This document shows positions 38,717 through 46,192 of a stretch of DNA of 64,000 nt, piece by piece. The DNA comes from Mycolicibacterium novocastrense. Lineage in GTDB: Bacteria; Actinomycetota; Actinomycetes; Mycobacteriales; Mycobacteriaceae. The stretch lies in assembly GCF_001570485.1 (NCBI RefSeq), contig NZ_BCTA01000036.1, positions 248,001-312,000 of the forward strand. Direction: 5' to 3'. The number at the start of each line of letters is the position of its first letter. The first letter of the stretch is position 1. Below the pieces are notes generated by a model. It was given only the letters and a program-made list of their open reading frames with translations. It did not search any database and had not been told where the DNA came from. The translations under genes were made by a program, and so were the position numbers.

Positions 38717-39201
38717 TTCGCGGGATCGACGGTCACCGCCTCACGCCGGCCGCCTCAAGCTGTCGCCCTCTGGCGTTTTCGCGCTTCGTCGCAGGTCCGA
38801 AACATTCACTGGGACAACAAAATCCCAGACCCGTCCTTCGCGTACGAAAACCCCACTACGGCAACAGGTTTCATACGACGAAAATATCGTATGATCAGGC
38901 AAAATGGGTAACCCGTGCATTCTGCCAGCGACCCCGTCCCGGTCGGCGTCTCGAAGGGGGTTAGCGGGAGCCTCCCCCAGGGCGATATCTGCGCAGCTCG
39001 ATTCGCCATCCACGGCGAGCCGGGCAAGCGCAGCGAACGCCAGCGAGCGACCGATAGCACAGCCCTAAGCCTGTTTTCGCCTATGTCTTTGTCCTGCAAC
39101 AGGTTTCATGCTGACCGAGTGACGCCGTGTCCCAACACACTCGGCGTTTGCTGTGCATGAATAGCGTTGAGACGCTGCTGGCCTGGGGCGGTGTGTCCAG
39201 G
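38717..39201. other. Non-coding island stretch with a direct repeat and an inverted repeat
   Basis: 485 bp without a gene. GCAACAGGTTTCAT occurs at 38861-38874 and again exactly at 39096-39109, 235 bp apart. Next to the first copy, CATACGA (38872-38878) and TCGTATG (38887-38893) form an inverted repeat around an A/T-rich spacer. The stretch may be remnant phage intergenic DNA or hold promoters; nothing more can be said. Confidence 0.45.
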
Positions 39202-39510
39202 TCACGGGAGGATGCCGGGGTGGCGTTCCTTCTCCCACAGGACGCGGGCGCCTAGGCTGGCTCGGGCTGCGGAGTCGCGGGCACTGACGCGGCGAGCACA
39301 CCCCGACGAGTTGGGTTGCCCGCTAACGAACTCGACGTCGCTTCCCTCGTCCGCGTCAGGGGTGACGTGGTGTACCTCGGCGCTCGTGCCGACGCAGATG
39401 CCGGGGATGTTCAGCCAGCACGTTGGTAGCGGCGTAGGACGCGGCGGCGAAGTTTCTCGAGCAAACCCACGGCACGGACGAGCAATCTGCACGACGTAGT
39501 GACGTCGCTG
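39202..39510 (-). pseudogene. Decayed phage-type HNH endonuclease
   Basis: The minus-strand frame WLNIPGICVGTSAEVHHVTP followed by DADEGSDVE matches the core of phage HNH nucleases, with the E-V-H-H catalytic motif, and its end, GARVLWEKERHPGILP, resembles the usual W-x5-HPG-L tail. The lead-in RRRVLRRYQRAG is found in a different frame (about 39432-39470), and the Cys-x2-Cys and Asn part after SDVE is missing. So at least one frameshift near 39430 and further loss have destroyed it. It is direct evidence of past phage content. Confidence 0.6.
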
Positions 39511-39620
39511 CGCCGCTTTGACGCGCTCGCGTCCTACAGTCGTCTGCGTGGGCAGTGCTTGATCGCCCAAAGCGTACAGCGCGACGGACGGCCGCTAACC
39601 GGACGGTCAAGGGGGACAGA

Positions 39621-40790
39621 ATGGCGACGGGAGCCAACGCGAACTACTGGAAGGACGCGCGCCTGCCCGGAGTTCTAAAACACAGCCTCCTAAAGCGCTA
39701 CCTCCCCGTCTTCCTGATCCGGACCTCTTCGATCGCGGGCCGCGCGGCTTATTTCGACGGCTTCGCTGGTCGCGGACTCTATGAAAACGGAAAGCTGGGA
39801 TCGGCTGGGCAGATGCTGGACTTCGCTGTCGGTCAGCAATACGGGAGGATGAAGGTGCCGCTCTCGCTGTTCATGTGCGAGCGAGATACCGAGTCGTTCG
39901 AGGTGCTCGACCAGTTGTGCGACAACTACCGAGCCAAGAATATCGACGTGCGCACTCGCCGCGACGACGCCACCGCTTACCTCCGCGACAGCCTGCCGGA
40001 GTTCAGTGCGATGCCTGCGTTTCTGTTCCTGGACCCCTGCGGCGTCGGCATACCCTTCGAAGACTTGGTTACTGCACTAAATCGTGGTGGCGAAAAAGCC
40101 TGGCCGCCAACAGAAGTCATGATCAATTTCAGTCTTGAGGCATTACGTCGAATAGGGGGCATCGTCACCTCGGCGAAGCCGATCGAAGCAACTATGAAAA
40201 CCCTCGACACCAGCCTTGGAGGCGATTGGTGGCGGCCCTACTTCCAGGACATGCCCCCTGCCAAGGCTGTCGACGCCGTGGTCGACGAGTTCGGTCGCAG
40301 GCTCGAAGAAGCCACAGGAATGACGCTGATTGCGATTCCGGTTCATCGCGCCCCAACACACAAGCCGATCTACTACCTCATATTCGGCACGCGTCACCCC
40401 GCCGGCATCTGGAACTTCGCACACTGCGCCGCCAAGGCCACTGAGGACTGGTGGGCGGAAGTCCGAGCGAAGCAGGAGCAGGTCGAGGGCCCGTCGCTGT
40501 TCGATGTGACGCCACAAATTAGCGACGTCGAAGCAGATGCAGTGCCGATCATCGCAGCGCAGATTGAATATCTGACGCGGATCCACGGTGAGATTCGCCT
40601 CGGCGACTTCCCCGGAGAAGTATTCGGCCCATTCCTGGGCCGCGTGCGCGAATCTACTGCCCGCGCAGCGGTAAAACACCTGTATAAGGGCGGTCGCACG
40701 CCCAGCACCGGGGTCGGAGGCAAACCGGAAGACTTGAAGGTGGCGCCGGTTCAGGACGCCACGGAGGAGGGCATTTCGTCCCACAGTTGA
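39621..40790 (+). CDS. tcmP: Three-Cys-motif partner protein TcmP
   Basis: 389 residues from the ATG at 39621 with GGGGGAC ahead. The family start YWKDARLPGVLKHSLLKRYL is followed by YFDGFAGRGLYENGKLGSAG and AFLFLDPCGVGIPF. These two motifs resemble the SAM-binding loop and the D-P-P-like active-site motif of nucleic-acid methyltransferases, which is my inference for its fold. A C-terminal winged-helix-like part follows. TcmP genes are named for their habitual partnership with Gp37/Gp68 three-Cys-motif proteins; the partner lies next door, converging, with a 40-bp overlap of the two 3' ends. Confidence 0.9.
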   Translation: MATGANANYWKDARLPGVLKHSLLKRYLPVFLIRTSSIAGRAAYFDGFAGRGLYENGKLGSAGQMLDFAVGQQYGRMKVPLSLFMCERDTESFEVLDQLCDNYRAKNIDVRTRRDDATAYLRDSLPEFSAMPAFLFLDPCGVGIPFEDLVTALNRGGEKAWPPTEVMINFSLEALRRIGGIVTSAKPIEATMKTLDTSLGGDWWRPYFQDMPPAKAVDAVVDEFGRRLEEATGMTLIAIPVHRAPTHKPIYYLIFGTRHPAGIWNFAHCAAKATEDWWAEVRAKQEQVEGPSLFDVTPQISDVEADAVPIIAAQIEYLTRIHGEIRLGDFPGEVFGPFLGRVRESTARAAVKHLYKGGRTPSTGVGGKPEDLKVAPVQDATEEGISSHS

Positions 40791-41497
40791 CCGTCGAGTT
40801 CGCGTCCTTCGGCCTTCGGCGTGCGACCGCCCCACTGCTTGAAGAAGAACGCGACACCGGCGTCCTGGCACACATCCCGGATGCCGCGCACCCACTCACT
40901 ATCGACCGGGCGGTGGTTCGCGCCAGACTCGCCGCCGGCGATGACCCAGTGGATGCCGTCGAGGTTCAGGCCGTCGAGCGGCCCGATCAGCGGCTCACAC
41001 GACAGAAAGCGAATGGCGGCGGGCACATCGCGCAGATGGTCGACCCGCGGCAGCGCGTCCGCGTTCTCGACGGACACACCCATCCACAGGTTGGCCGGCC
41101 AGTCGAGACTGTCGCCGAGCCGACGCAGTCGGAAGCTGCGCTTGGTCAGCACCTGGTACGTGTGCTGAGGCGTATCGCGGCAGACGTCGAACACGTCGCG
41201 GATGAAGCCGACCGGCACGCGGGCGTGGAACAGGTCGGACATTGAGTTCACGAAGACGACGCGCGGCTGGCGCCAGCGGCGCGGCTCGTCGAGTGCCTGC
41301 GGATGGACTGTCACACCGAAGCCCGGTCCGGATGTGCGCGGGTCACCGTCGTTCTGGTACTTCTCGGATCCCATTGCCTTCAACCGTTTTGCCAACGTCA
41401 TGGCGTAGCAGTGGTCGCAGCCGGCGGAAACACGATCACAGCCCGTGACAGGGTTCCAGGTGGCTTCAGTCCATTCGATCGCCGATCGGTCAGCCAT
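40751..41497 (-). CDS. Phage Gp37/Gp68 family three-Cys-motif protein (DUF5131)
   Basis: 248 residues. The three-Cys motif is C20-x6-C27-x2-C30 in WNPVTGCDRVSAGCDHCYAM, reminiscent of iron-sulfur or radical-SAM-like clusters. Then FVNSMSDLFH, TYQVLTKRSFRL, WMGVSVENADA, FLSCEPLIGPLD and VIAGGESGANHRPVD follow in the family order, ending FFFKQWGGRTPK. First seen in mycobacteriophages; activity unproven. Paired with TcmP on the opposite strand. Confidence 0.92.
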   Translation of the reverse strand: MADRSAIEWTEATWNPVTGCDRVSAGCDHCYAMTLAKRLKAMGSEKYQNDGDPRTSGPGFGVTVHPQALDEPRRWRQPRVVFVNSMSDLFHARVPVGFIRDVFDVCRDTPQHTYQVLTKRSFRLRRLGDSLDWPANLWMGVSVENADALPRVDHLRDVPAAIRFLSCEPLIGPLDGLNLDGIHWVIAGGESGANHRPVDSEWVRGIRDVCQDAGVAFFFKQWGGRTPKAEGRELDGQLWDEMPSSVAS

Positions 41498-41658
41498 GCG
41501 CCCACCCTCACAAGTCCGTTGCGCTCACCCTAGGTCACTGCGATTGGTCATCACGTCAGGACCGCCAACCGTGTTGTTGCAGATCGCCGCAAAGCTATTC
41601 GATCGCACAAGGTATCGGCCGGGTCCGACACTCGACGGCGAGCGCGACGCCGCAACCG

Positions 41659-41868
41659 TCATTTCGGCAGGTGTTCCGCTGCGACACGCGCGGCGCGGTA
41701 TCGCGCCATCGCCGGCCCAGTCTCAATGCGGACGCGCAACATCCGCATGTAACCGCGCATCCACAGTTGCGCGCGCCCCAACGACTGGCCTGAGTACGGG
41801 CTGCGGTCGCCGGGATCGGCGACCGAGCCCGAGTAGAGCGCGAACACGTACTCGGCGCGCTTCGACAT
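41659..41868 (-). CDS. Small Rmf/CrpP-like protein
   Basis: 69 residues. The core SPYSGQSLGRAQLWMRGYMR has the N-P-Y ... L-x3-W-x2-G pattern of ribosome modulation factor and CrpP-like proteins, preceded by a basic N-terminus and followed by a helical Arg-rich tail. Rmf dimerises idle ribosomes in gamma-proteobacteria, whereas CrpP was reported on plasmids as a quinolone-modifying protein; neither role can be assumed here. The ribosome site is weak. Confidence 0.55.
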   Translation of the reverse strand: MSKRAEYVFALYSGSVADPGDRSPYSGQSLGRAQLWMRGYMRMLRVRIETGPAMARYRAARVAAEHLPK

Positions 41869-42125
41869 CCGGTAAGCGTGCAGCCGCGCGGGCGCGGAGC
41901 CACGGGTCCCGCGCCGGTGATGGATCGGGGAACTCGTCGGGGGCTGGGCCGCGGCACCCGGTCAAATTCTCGAGGGCTGGGCCGCGGCACCCGGCGAGCT
42001 CGTCTCAGGCTGGGCCGAAGCGGCATCACGCTATGCTGCCCAGCTCCGAACGTCCCGCGTGCAACCGCTGCCAGATCCCGGATTCGGAGTCGTCACGATC
42101 CGGCTGATGGCATATCCGAATCGGC

Positions 42126-42224
42126 TCAAATGCAGACCGGCGCTACACCATCCGTCACGCAGACGCAGCTTGACGTAGTGAATGGGACCAGCGTCAGCAC
42201 CAGGACTATCGCGAGTTTTTTCAT
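42126..42224 (-). CDS. 32-residue lipoprotein-like peptide
   Basis: Starts MKKLAIVLVLTLVPF, with Lys-Lys, a hydrophobic core and a Cys at residue 20 (TTSSC), then CVTDGVAPVCI and a stop. GGAGGG lies 12 bp before the ATG, or 9 bp before an in-frame TTG. The signal is near-textbook, though the lipobox lacks Leu at -3. The mature part would be only about 13 residues, with three Cys. Confidence 0.45.
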   Translation of the reverse strand: MKKLAIVLVLTLVPFTTSSCVCVTDGVAPVCI

Positions 42225-42735
42225 CAATACAGTCAGCCCTCCGTAGAAGTCTTCGTCAGGATTGCCTCAGCACCAGGGGTCGCTGGCGCGCTGGGCCGTA
42301 GCCAGGTCGTCGAATGCCGATGTACGCCAGCGCATTCCGACGCCCGCCATCATTGCAGAGGAGCCGCCGCCCCGGTGACCTGGTGCGGCGCGGGGCGTGA
42401 GGCCATTACCGACCATGGCGAACCACGCCGTGCGGCGCGCTGCTGCGACGGCACTGCCTCAAGCCGGCGACGCATTCCCCAATCGCAGCCGATGTGGCGC
42501 GCGACGTCGGCCGCGGAAAGACGCCCAATTCAGCGTCTGCCGAAGCTACCGACCCGATACCGTTCATGATTCATCGAGCTACGGACGCTCGGATTCACGC
42601 CGAACCGGAGCCCTGCTCATCGACGGCGCGGTCAGCACCGATGCCATCGCATCATGCGCGAGGGCATCGGCGACCGAAATGCCTTCTCGGAAAACGCAAC
42701 CGGCTAGGCCGACGCCCAGGCCGGCGGGCCGTGGC

Positions 42736-42846
42736 TTATCCGACGCCGATGGCGACTAGCGAGAAAATCGGCGTGCATCCCGTCGCCGTCAATGCAACAA
42801 GGCCGAGTGCGGAGACAACGCTGATCTTCCGGAGGAACCCCGACAT
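42736..42846 (-). CDS. 36-residue lipoprotein-like peptide
   Basis: MSGFLRKISVVSALGLVALT then ATGCTPIFSLVAIGVG: a basic start, a hydrophobic core and a Cys at residue 24. GGAG lies about 8 bp upstream of the ATG. Same strand and size class as the peptide at 42126-42224. An upstream frame extension of 48 codons has no credible start. Confidence 0.42.
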   Translation of the reverse strand: MSGFLRKISVVSALGLVALTATGCTPIFSLVAIGVG

Positions 42847-43180
42847 TCCATACTCCAATCGTGTCGTGTTATCCCCCCTCGCTCGGATGCTACACAGAAA
42901 TTGACGTCGTCGGCAGTTCAAACTGCACCGGTCTACTCTTTTGCTGAATCTGCATTTACTCGTGTGGTTTCGCTGGTGCTGTCCGGGCATATGATTAGTC
43001 CATCAAGGCAAGTGGCGGGCACTCGCGCTGCTGGCTAAAGGTACGCGTCCATACTGAAAGCGGGTCATCTCAAAGTTCCTGCGGAGGCAATATGCTTGTG
43101 CAGCAATAGCATTGACGTACACGCTCGAGGCCGAAAGACCATGATCCGACGAGGCGGCTAGCAAGCGCCGAAATCAATAG

Positions 43181-43206
43181 TTGACACTTTGTCCGTCGAG
43201 TGTCAA
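43181..43206. promoter_or_regulatory. Inverted repeat TTGACAC/GTGTCAA
   Basis: Seven-base arms TTGACAC and GTGTCAA with a 12-nt spacer. The left arm also reads as a sigma-70 -35 box on the plus strand. No start codon follows closely, so it may be a leftover operator. Confidence 0.3.
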
Positions 43207-43454
43207 CCCTCCTTAGGGCTTCCCTGGCAAGTTCGCCGGACCTCCACCGGGTGGATCCAAAATTTGCGAAAACTACACGTTCACGTACGAAACTTGCGCA
43301 ACAGCTGTCACAAAGCGGAACAAAAACTTGGTTACGCCGCCGCGAGACATCGGACAGGCGCCATTGCGCGAGACCCCGCCTCAACCCCTTGCGTCGGCCG
43401 ACCCTCGCGCCATCCCCCGCCTGACGTCGCGTCATGCGTACCTCGATCGCGGCG

Positions 43455-44117
43455 CTAATCCGTCTCTACGCCGTAGCCACCACGGAGATCCTTATGGGCG
43501 GCCTTCAAGAGTTGCTTGCAGAGCTCCACCAGCGCCTCGACGTCAAGTTCCGACTCATCGCCGAGTCTCTTGAGCCACGAGCCCTCTTCTTCTTTGAGCT
43601 CATCCCACTTGCGCTCCGCAAAGATCGCTTGTTCGTCGGTCGGCGCGAGGTCGCCTGCGGTTTGGATGAGGCGCCTCTTGCATGCATCCAGTTGTGCCAG
43701 CGAGTAGCCGTGCTCACGGAACTGACGGTCCCATTCGTCGAGCATCAACTCCGTGAGGTCGCGAACCGGCTCCGCGGCATAGATCATCAACTCAGCTATT
43801 CCGTCATCCATACCCAGCCGCACACGGAACTCATACAGCTGCCGGATCGCCTCGGCCCGCCGTTGGCTGAGGCTTTGTTCGGCTTCAGCGAGATGCTCGG
43901 CCCCGCGCTTGAGGTGCAGAGTCGCTGAGATGAGGCGCTTCAACGCCGCCTTCTTGTCCTCGCCAGCCCGCTTCTCGTAGTCCAGGACCAGAGCGTGATC
44001 CCGTTCCTCTCTCTTGGTTCTCGCGTCGATGCGCTTGGTCCAGATCGCCACGGCCGCAGTCGATGTGACAGAAGCGAACGGCACCAGCGTGCTCGTCACC
44101 GTGGTCGCCCAACTCAT
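43455..44117 (-). CDS. Hypothetical protein: membrane helix plus long coiled coil
   Basis: 220 residues. A short N-terminal hydrophobic segment (TSTLVPFASVTSTAAVAIW) is followed by a highly charged helical region (RIDARTKREERDHALVLDYE and LKRGAEHLAEAEQSLSQRRA) and a second helical domain rich in Glu and Lys. No known family. Last island gene before the core resumes at about 44.3 kb. Confidence 0.68.
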   Translation of the reverse strand: MSWATTVTSTLVPFASVTSTAAVAIWTKRIDARTKREERDHALVLDYEKRAGEDKKAALKRLISATLHLKRGAEHLAEAEQSLSQRRAEAIRQLYEFRVRLGMDDGIAELMIYAAEPVRDLTELMLDEWDRQFREHGYSLAQLDACKRRLIQTAGDLAPTDEQAIFAERKWDELKEEEGSWLKRLGDESELDVEALVELCKQLLKAAHKDLRGGYGVETD

Positions 44118-44270
44118 CGGATCGAGCGTCGTCGTCGGACCTGCACAGAGGCGCCGCAGGTGTGCACGTCGCAGTGGTGATTTCCCACGCCGGTCAGTCT
44201 GCCTGATCTGGCCTGAGCACAGGAAAGGTTTCGACCTATCGCTGCTATCCGAACGCCGGCTCAGCGCGTA

Positions 44271-44579
44271 CTACACCATGGCGGCGACGAACGACAGCAG
44301 CGCGAGTATCAGGATGATGAGCCCAACCAGGACGCAGAAGGCGCCGGTCGCGGTCAACTTCTCGGGCCGCTGTGCGTCGTCGTCCAGCATGTCTTTGACT
44401 GACGTCTTCATCCGCGCGAACAGCTCTCTCCACGAGATGCGCCCCAGACCCTCTCGAGTGGCCGCCGGCTCGCGACCAGGCTCGTCTGGGACCGTGCCGA
44501 CGCCGTTGCCGTAGAGCACGGCACCGAACACGATGAAAACAGCCGCCGATATCAGTAGCACCACCGCGATTGCAATCAA
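44271..44579 (-). CDS. Small two-helix membrane protein
   Basis: 102 residues: N-terminal helix AIAVVLLISAAVFIVFGAVL, a cytosolic middle part (ISWRELFARMKTSVKDMLDD), and a C-terminal helix GAFCVLVGLIILILALLSFV. Conserved-looking mycobacterial type; function unknown. Confidence 0.75.
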   Translation of the reverse strand: MIAIAVVLLISAAVFIVFGAVLYGNGVGTVPDEPGREPAATREGLGRISWRELFARMKTSVKDMLDDDAQRPEKLTATGAFCVLVGLIILILALLSFVAAMV

Positions 44580-44797
44580 TTGCCGCGTTCCTCACCGAAT
44601 CGAAAATCGTAGGGTCGAACGTCTCGTGACGCGCAGTCACGTGCCGTCGGTTACAAGTGAGGCTTCCCGGTGATCGCGAAGTTGAATCGCGACCACCTTC
44701 GGCCTTCTGCCGTCCGGTGGCGGGAAAAGGCACGGCGGCCGTGTCGCACCTACTACGCTTTGCGAAGACCGACCGGTCCTGACATCGAGGGTGGGAC

Positions 44798-45223
44798 ATG
44801 ATTCGCCAACTGCTCGCCGCCGCCGCGATCGCCGGCGCTGCCATCTGCGCGGCGCCGTTTGCCTCCGCTGATGACACCGACTACCCCGACACCCCGGGCC
44901 GCTACGCCTCCGACGTACCGGGCATGAACTACGACGCCCACCTCACCGGGCCGTGCTTCAACCTCGAGCGGTTCACGTTTGGACGCGGCCCCGGCGGCGA
45001 AGTCCTGCAGTGCCGCTGGATCGAGAACCAGTGGCCACCCATCCCGACCAATCAGGGTTTCTGGCAAGCCTCGTACGAGCTGTTCGGCGTTCAGGACGTC
45101 GGCGCGCCCTGCCCCAAGCCTCAAGCCGCCGCCCAGTCTCCCGACGGCCGCCCGATGCTGTGCCTCGGCGCGCGCGGATGGCAGCCCGGCTTCTTCACTC
45201 GCGAAGGCTTCTTCCCGAGATAG
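44798..45223 (+). CDS. Secreted Cys-containing protein
   Basis: 141 residues. A signal peptide (about 1-24, LLAAAAIAGAAICAAPFASA) precedes a mature domain of about 117 residues with Cys in LTGPCFNLERFTFG, EVLQCRWIENQWPP, GAPCPKPQAAAQ and MLCLGARGWQPGFF, suitable for two disulfides. Typical of small exported mycobacterial proteins. The promoter lies in the 218-bp gap to its left. Confidence 0.8.
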   Translation: MIRQLLAAAAIAGAAICAAPFASADDTDYPDTPGRYASDVPGMNYDAHLTGPCFNLERFTFGRGPGGEVLQCRWIENQWPPIPTNQGFWQASYELFGVQDVGAPCPKPQAAAQSPDGRPMLCLGARGWQPGFFTREGFFPR

Positions 45224-45240
45224 ACCACCGGGAGAGATTG

Positions 45241-45594
45241 TCAGGCCCGCAACGTCTCGCTCGGCGGGGTGCCGTAGGTGCGCTTGTACACACCGCTGAA
45301 TCGGCCTGCGTGGGTGAAGCCCCACCGCCCCGCGATCGCCATCACGGTGTCGCTGCGCGGGTCGGCTGTTTGCAGTTCGCGGTGGGCTCGATCGAGTCGC
45401 ACGCCCCGGAGATACTCCAGCGGCGTGGTGCCCAGATGCCGGCGAAACGCGTACTGCACCGAGCGCGGCGTCACATTGACGGCAGTGGCAATATCTCTGA
45501 GTGTTATTTCCCTGTGGGCATTCTCGTTGATGAACGAAATCGCGCGCCGCAGCAAGGCGGACTGAACACGAGCCGGGTCCACATGGTTGTGCAT
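45241..45594 (-). CDS. Short AraC-type HTH regulator, probably truncated
   Basis: 117 residues from the ATG at 45594. Both AraC helix-turn-helix motifs are present: ITLRDIATAVNVTPRSVQYA and DTVMAIAGRWGFTHAGRFSG, with GTTPLEYLRGVRLDRAHREL between and YKRTYGTPPSETLR at the end. AraC regulators in mycobacteria are usually near 300 residues with an N-terminal sensor domain, which is not found upstream in any frame. It is therefore either a stand-alone DNA-binding form or a C-terminal remnant. Confidence 0.72.
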   Translation of the reverse strand: MHNHVDPARVQSALLRRAISFINENAHREITLRDIATAVNVTPRSVQYAFRRHLGTTPLEYLRGVRLDRAHRELQTADPRSDTVMAIAGRWGFTHAGRFSGVYKRTYGTPPSETLRA

Positions 45595-45670
45595 AGCAAC
45601 TGGCGAATACCCCGACCACAATGACCGAAACTGCTTCCGACACCTTTCACACCCGGGGCATGATTTGCTG

Positions 45671-46182
45671 ATGACTGATCGCATCGAAGTCCAGCGGACC
45701 ATCGCCGCACCCCCAGCCGACATCTTCGCCGTGCTGACCGACCCCAGGGTCACGTCGCGATCGACGCGTCAGGGATGTTGCAGGACGCCGAGGGGGAACC
45801 GGTTCGCGCCGCCGGAGATAGCTTCGTCGTGCATATGGACCGCGAAGCGCTCAACGACTTCCCCATGGGCAAGTACGACGTCACCGTCTCGATCCGCGAG
45901 TTCGAGCGGGACAGTCTGATCTCGTGGACGATCCTGGGCCGGATCCGCCCGCAGATCGGGCACGTGTACGGCTATCGCCTCGAACCGACCGCCGACGGCA
46001 CACTGGTGACGTCGTTCTACGACTGGTCGAACATCGACCAGCACTGGCGCGACGCGGGTATCTTCCCCGTCGTCTCCGAGAGCGCGCTGCGCGCGACGCT
46101 GGGCATCCTCGACCGCACGGTACGGCGTGGATATCCGCGCGAGCGTCAACCACCAGTTGACGGGCCTGGTTCGTCAACCTAG
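45671..46182 (+). pseudogene. SRPBCC-family protein with a one-base frameshift
   Basis: The start MTDRIEVQRTIAAPPADIFA and VLTDP is read from 45671. The rest, GHVAIDASGMLQDAEG to RATLGILDRTVRRGYP, is in the next frame. At 45747-45749 the sequence has GGG where GGGG would give an unbroken D-P-R-G-H-V-A-I-D, typical of this START-like family. Everything else is intact (FVVHMDREALNDFP, ISWTILGRIRPQIGHVYGYR). So either the gene is freshly broken or the sequence has a homopolymer error. Confidence 0.75.
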
Positions 46183-46190
46183 GGTTGACG
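46144..46190. promoter_or_regulatory. Tandem inverted-repeat operators of clpC2
   Basis: Two related palindromes: CGTCAAC-cacca-GTTGACG (46144-46162) and CGTCAACC-tag-GGTTGACG (46172-46190), with centres 28 bp apart; the second ends 2 bp before the clpC2 ATG. The first lies inside the end of the preceding gene. The symmetry and position suggest cooperative binding by a dimeric repressor, most simply ClpC2 itself. Confidence 0.7.
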
Positions 46191-46192
46191 CT

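Larger units (their letters stand above)
41869..43454. other. Gene-poor island segment with two tiny lipoprotein-like frames
   Basis: About 1.6 kb with no ordinary gene. Frames over 60 codons here have no start signals or family likeness. It does contain two short minus-strand frames with lipoprotein-like signals (42126-42224, 42736-42846) and an inverted repeat (43181-43206). The stretch looks like decayed mobile DNA that kept very small genes. Confidence 0.45.

Noticed and set aside
42267..42416. 49-codon minus-strand frame starting MVGNGLTPRAAP
   Set aside because: No ribosome site, no signal or fold pattern and Arg-rich random-looking composition; not supported beside the two lipoprotein-like peptides.
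43070..43435. 121-codon minus-strand frame
   Set aside because: Random-looking composition, no start signal, and it crosses an inverted repeat that looks regulatory.
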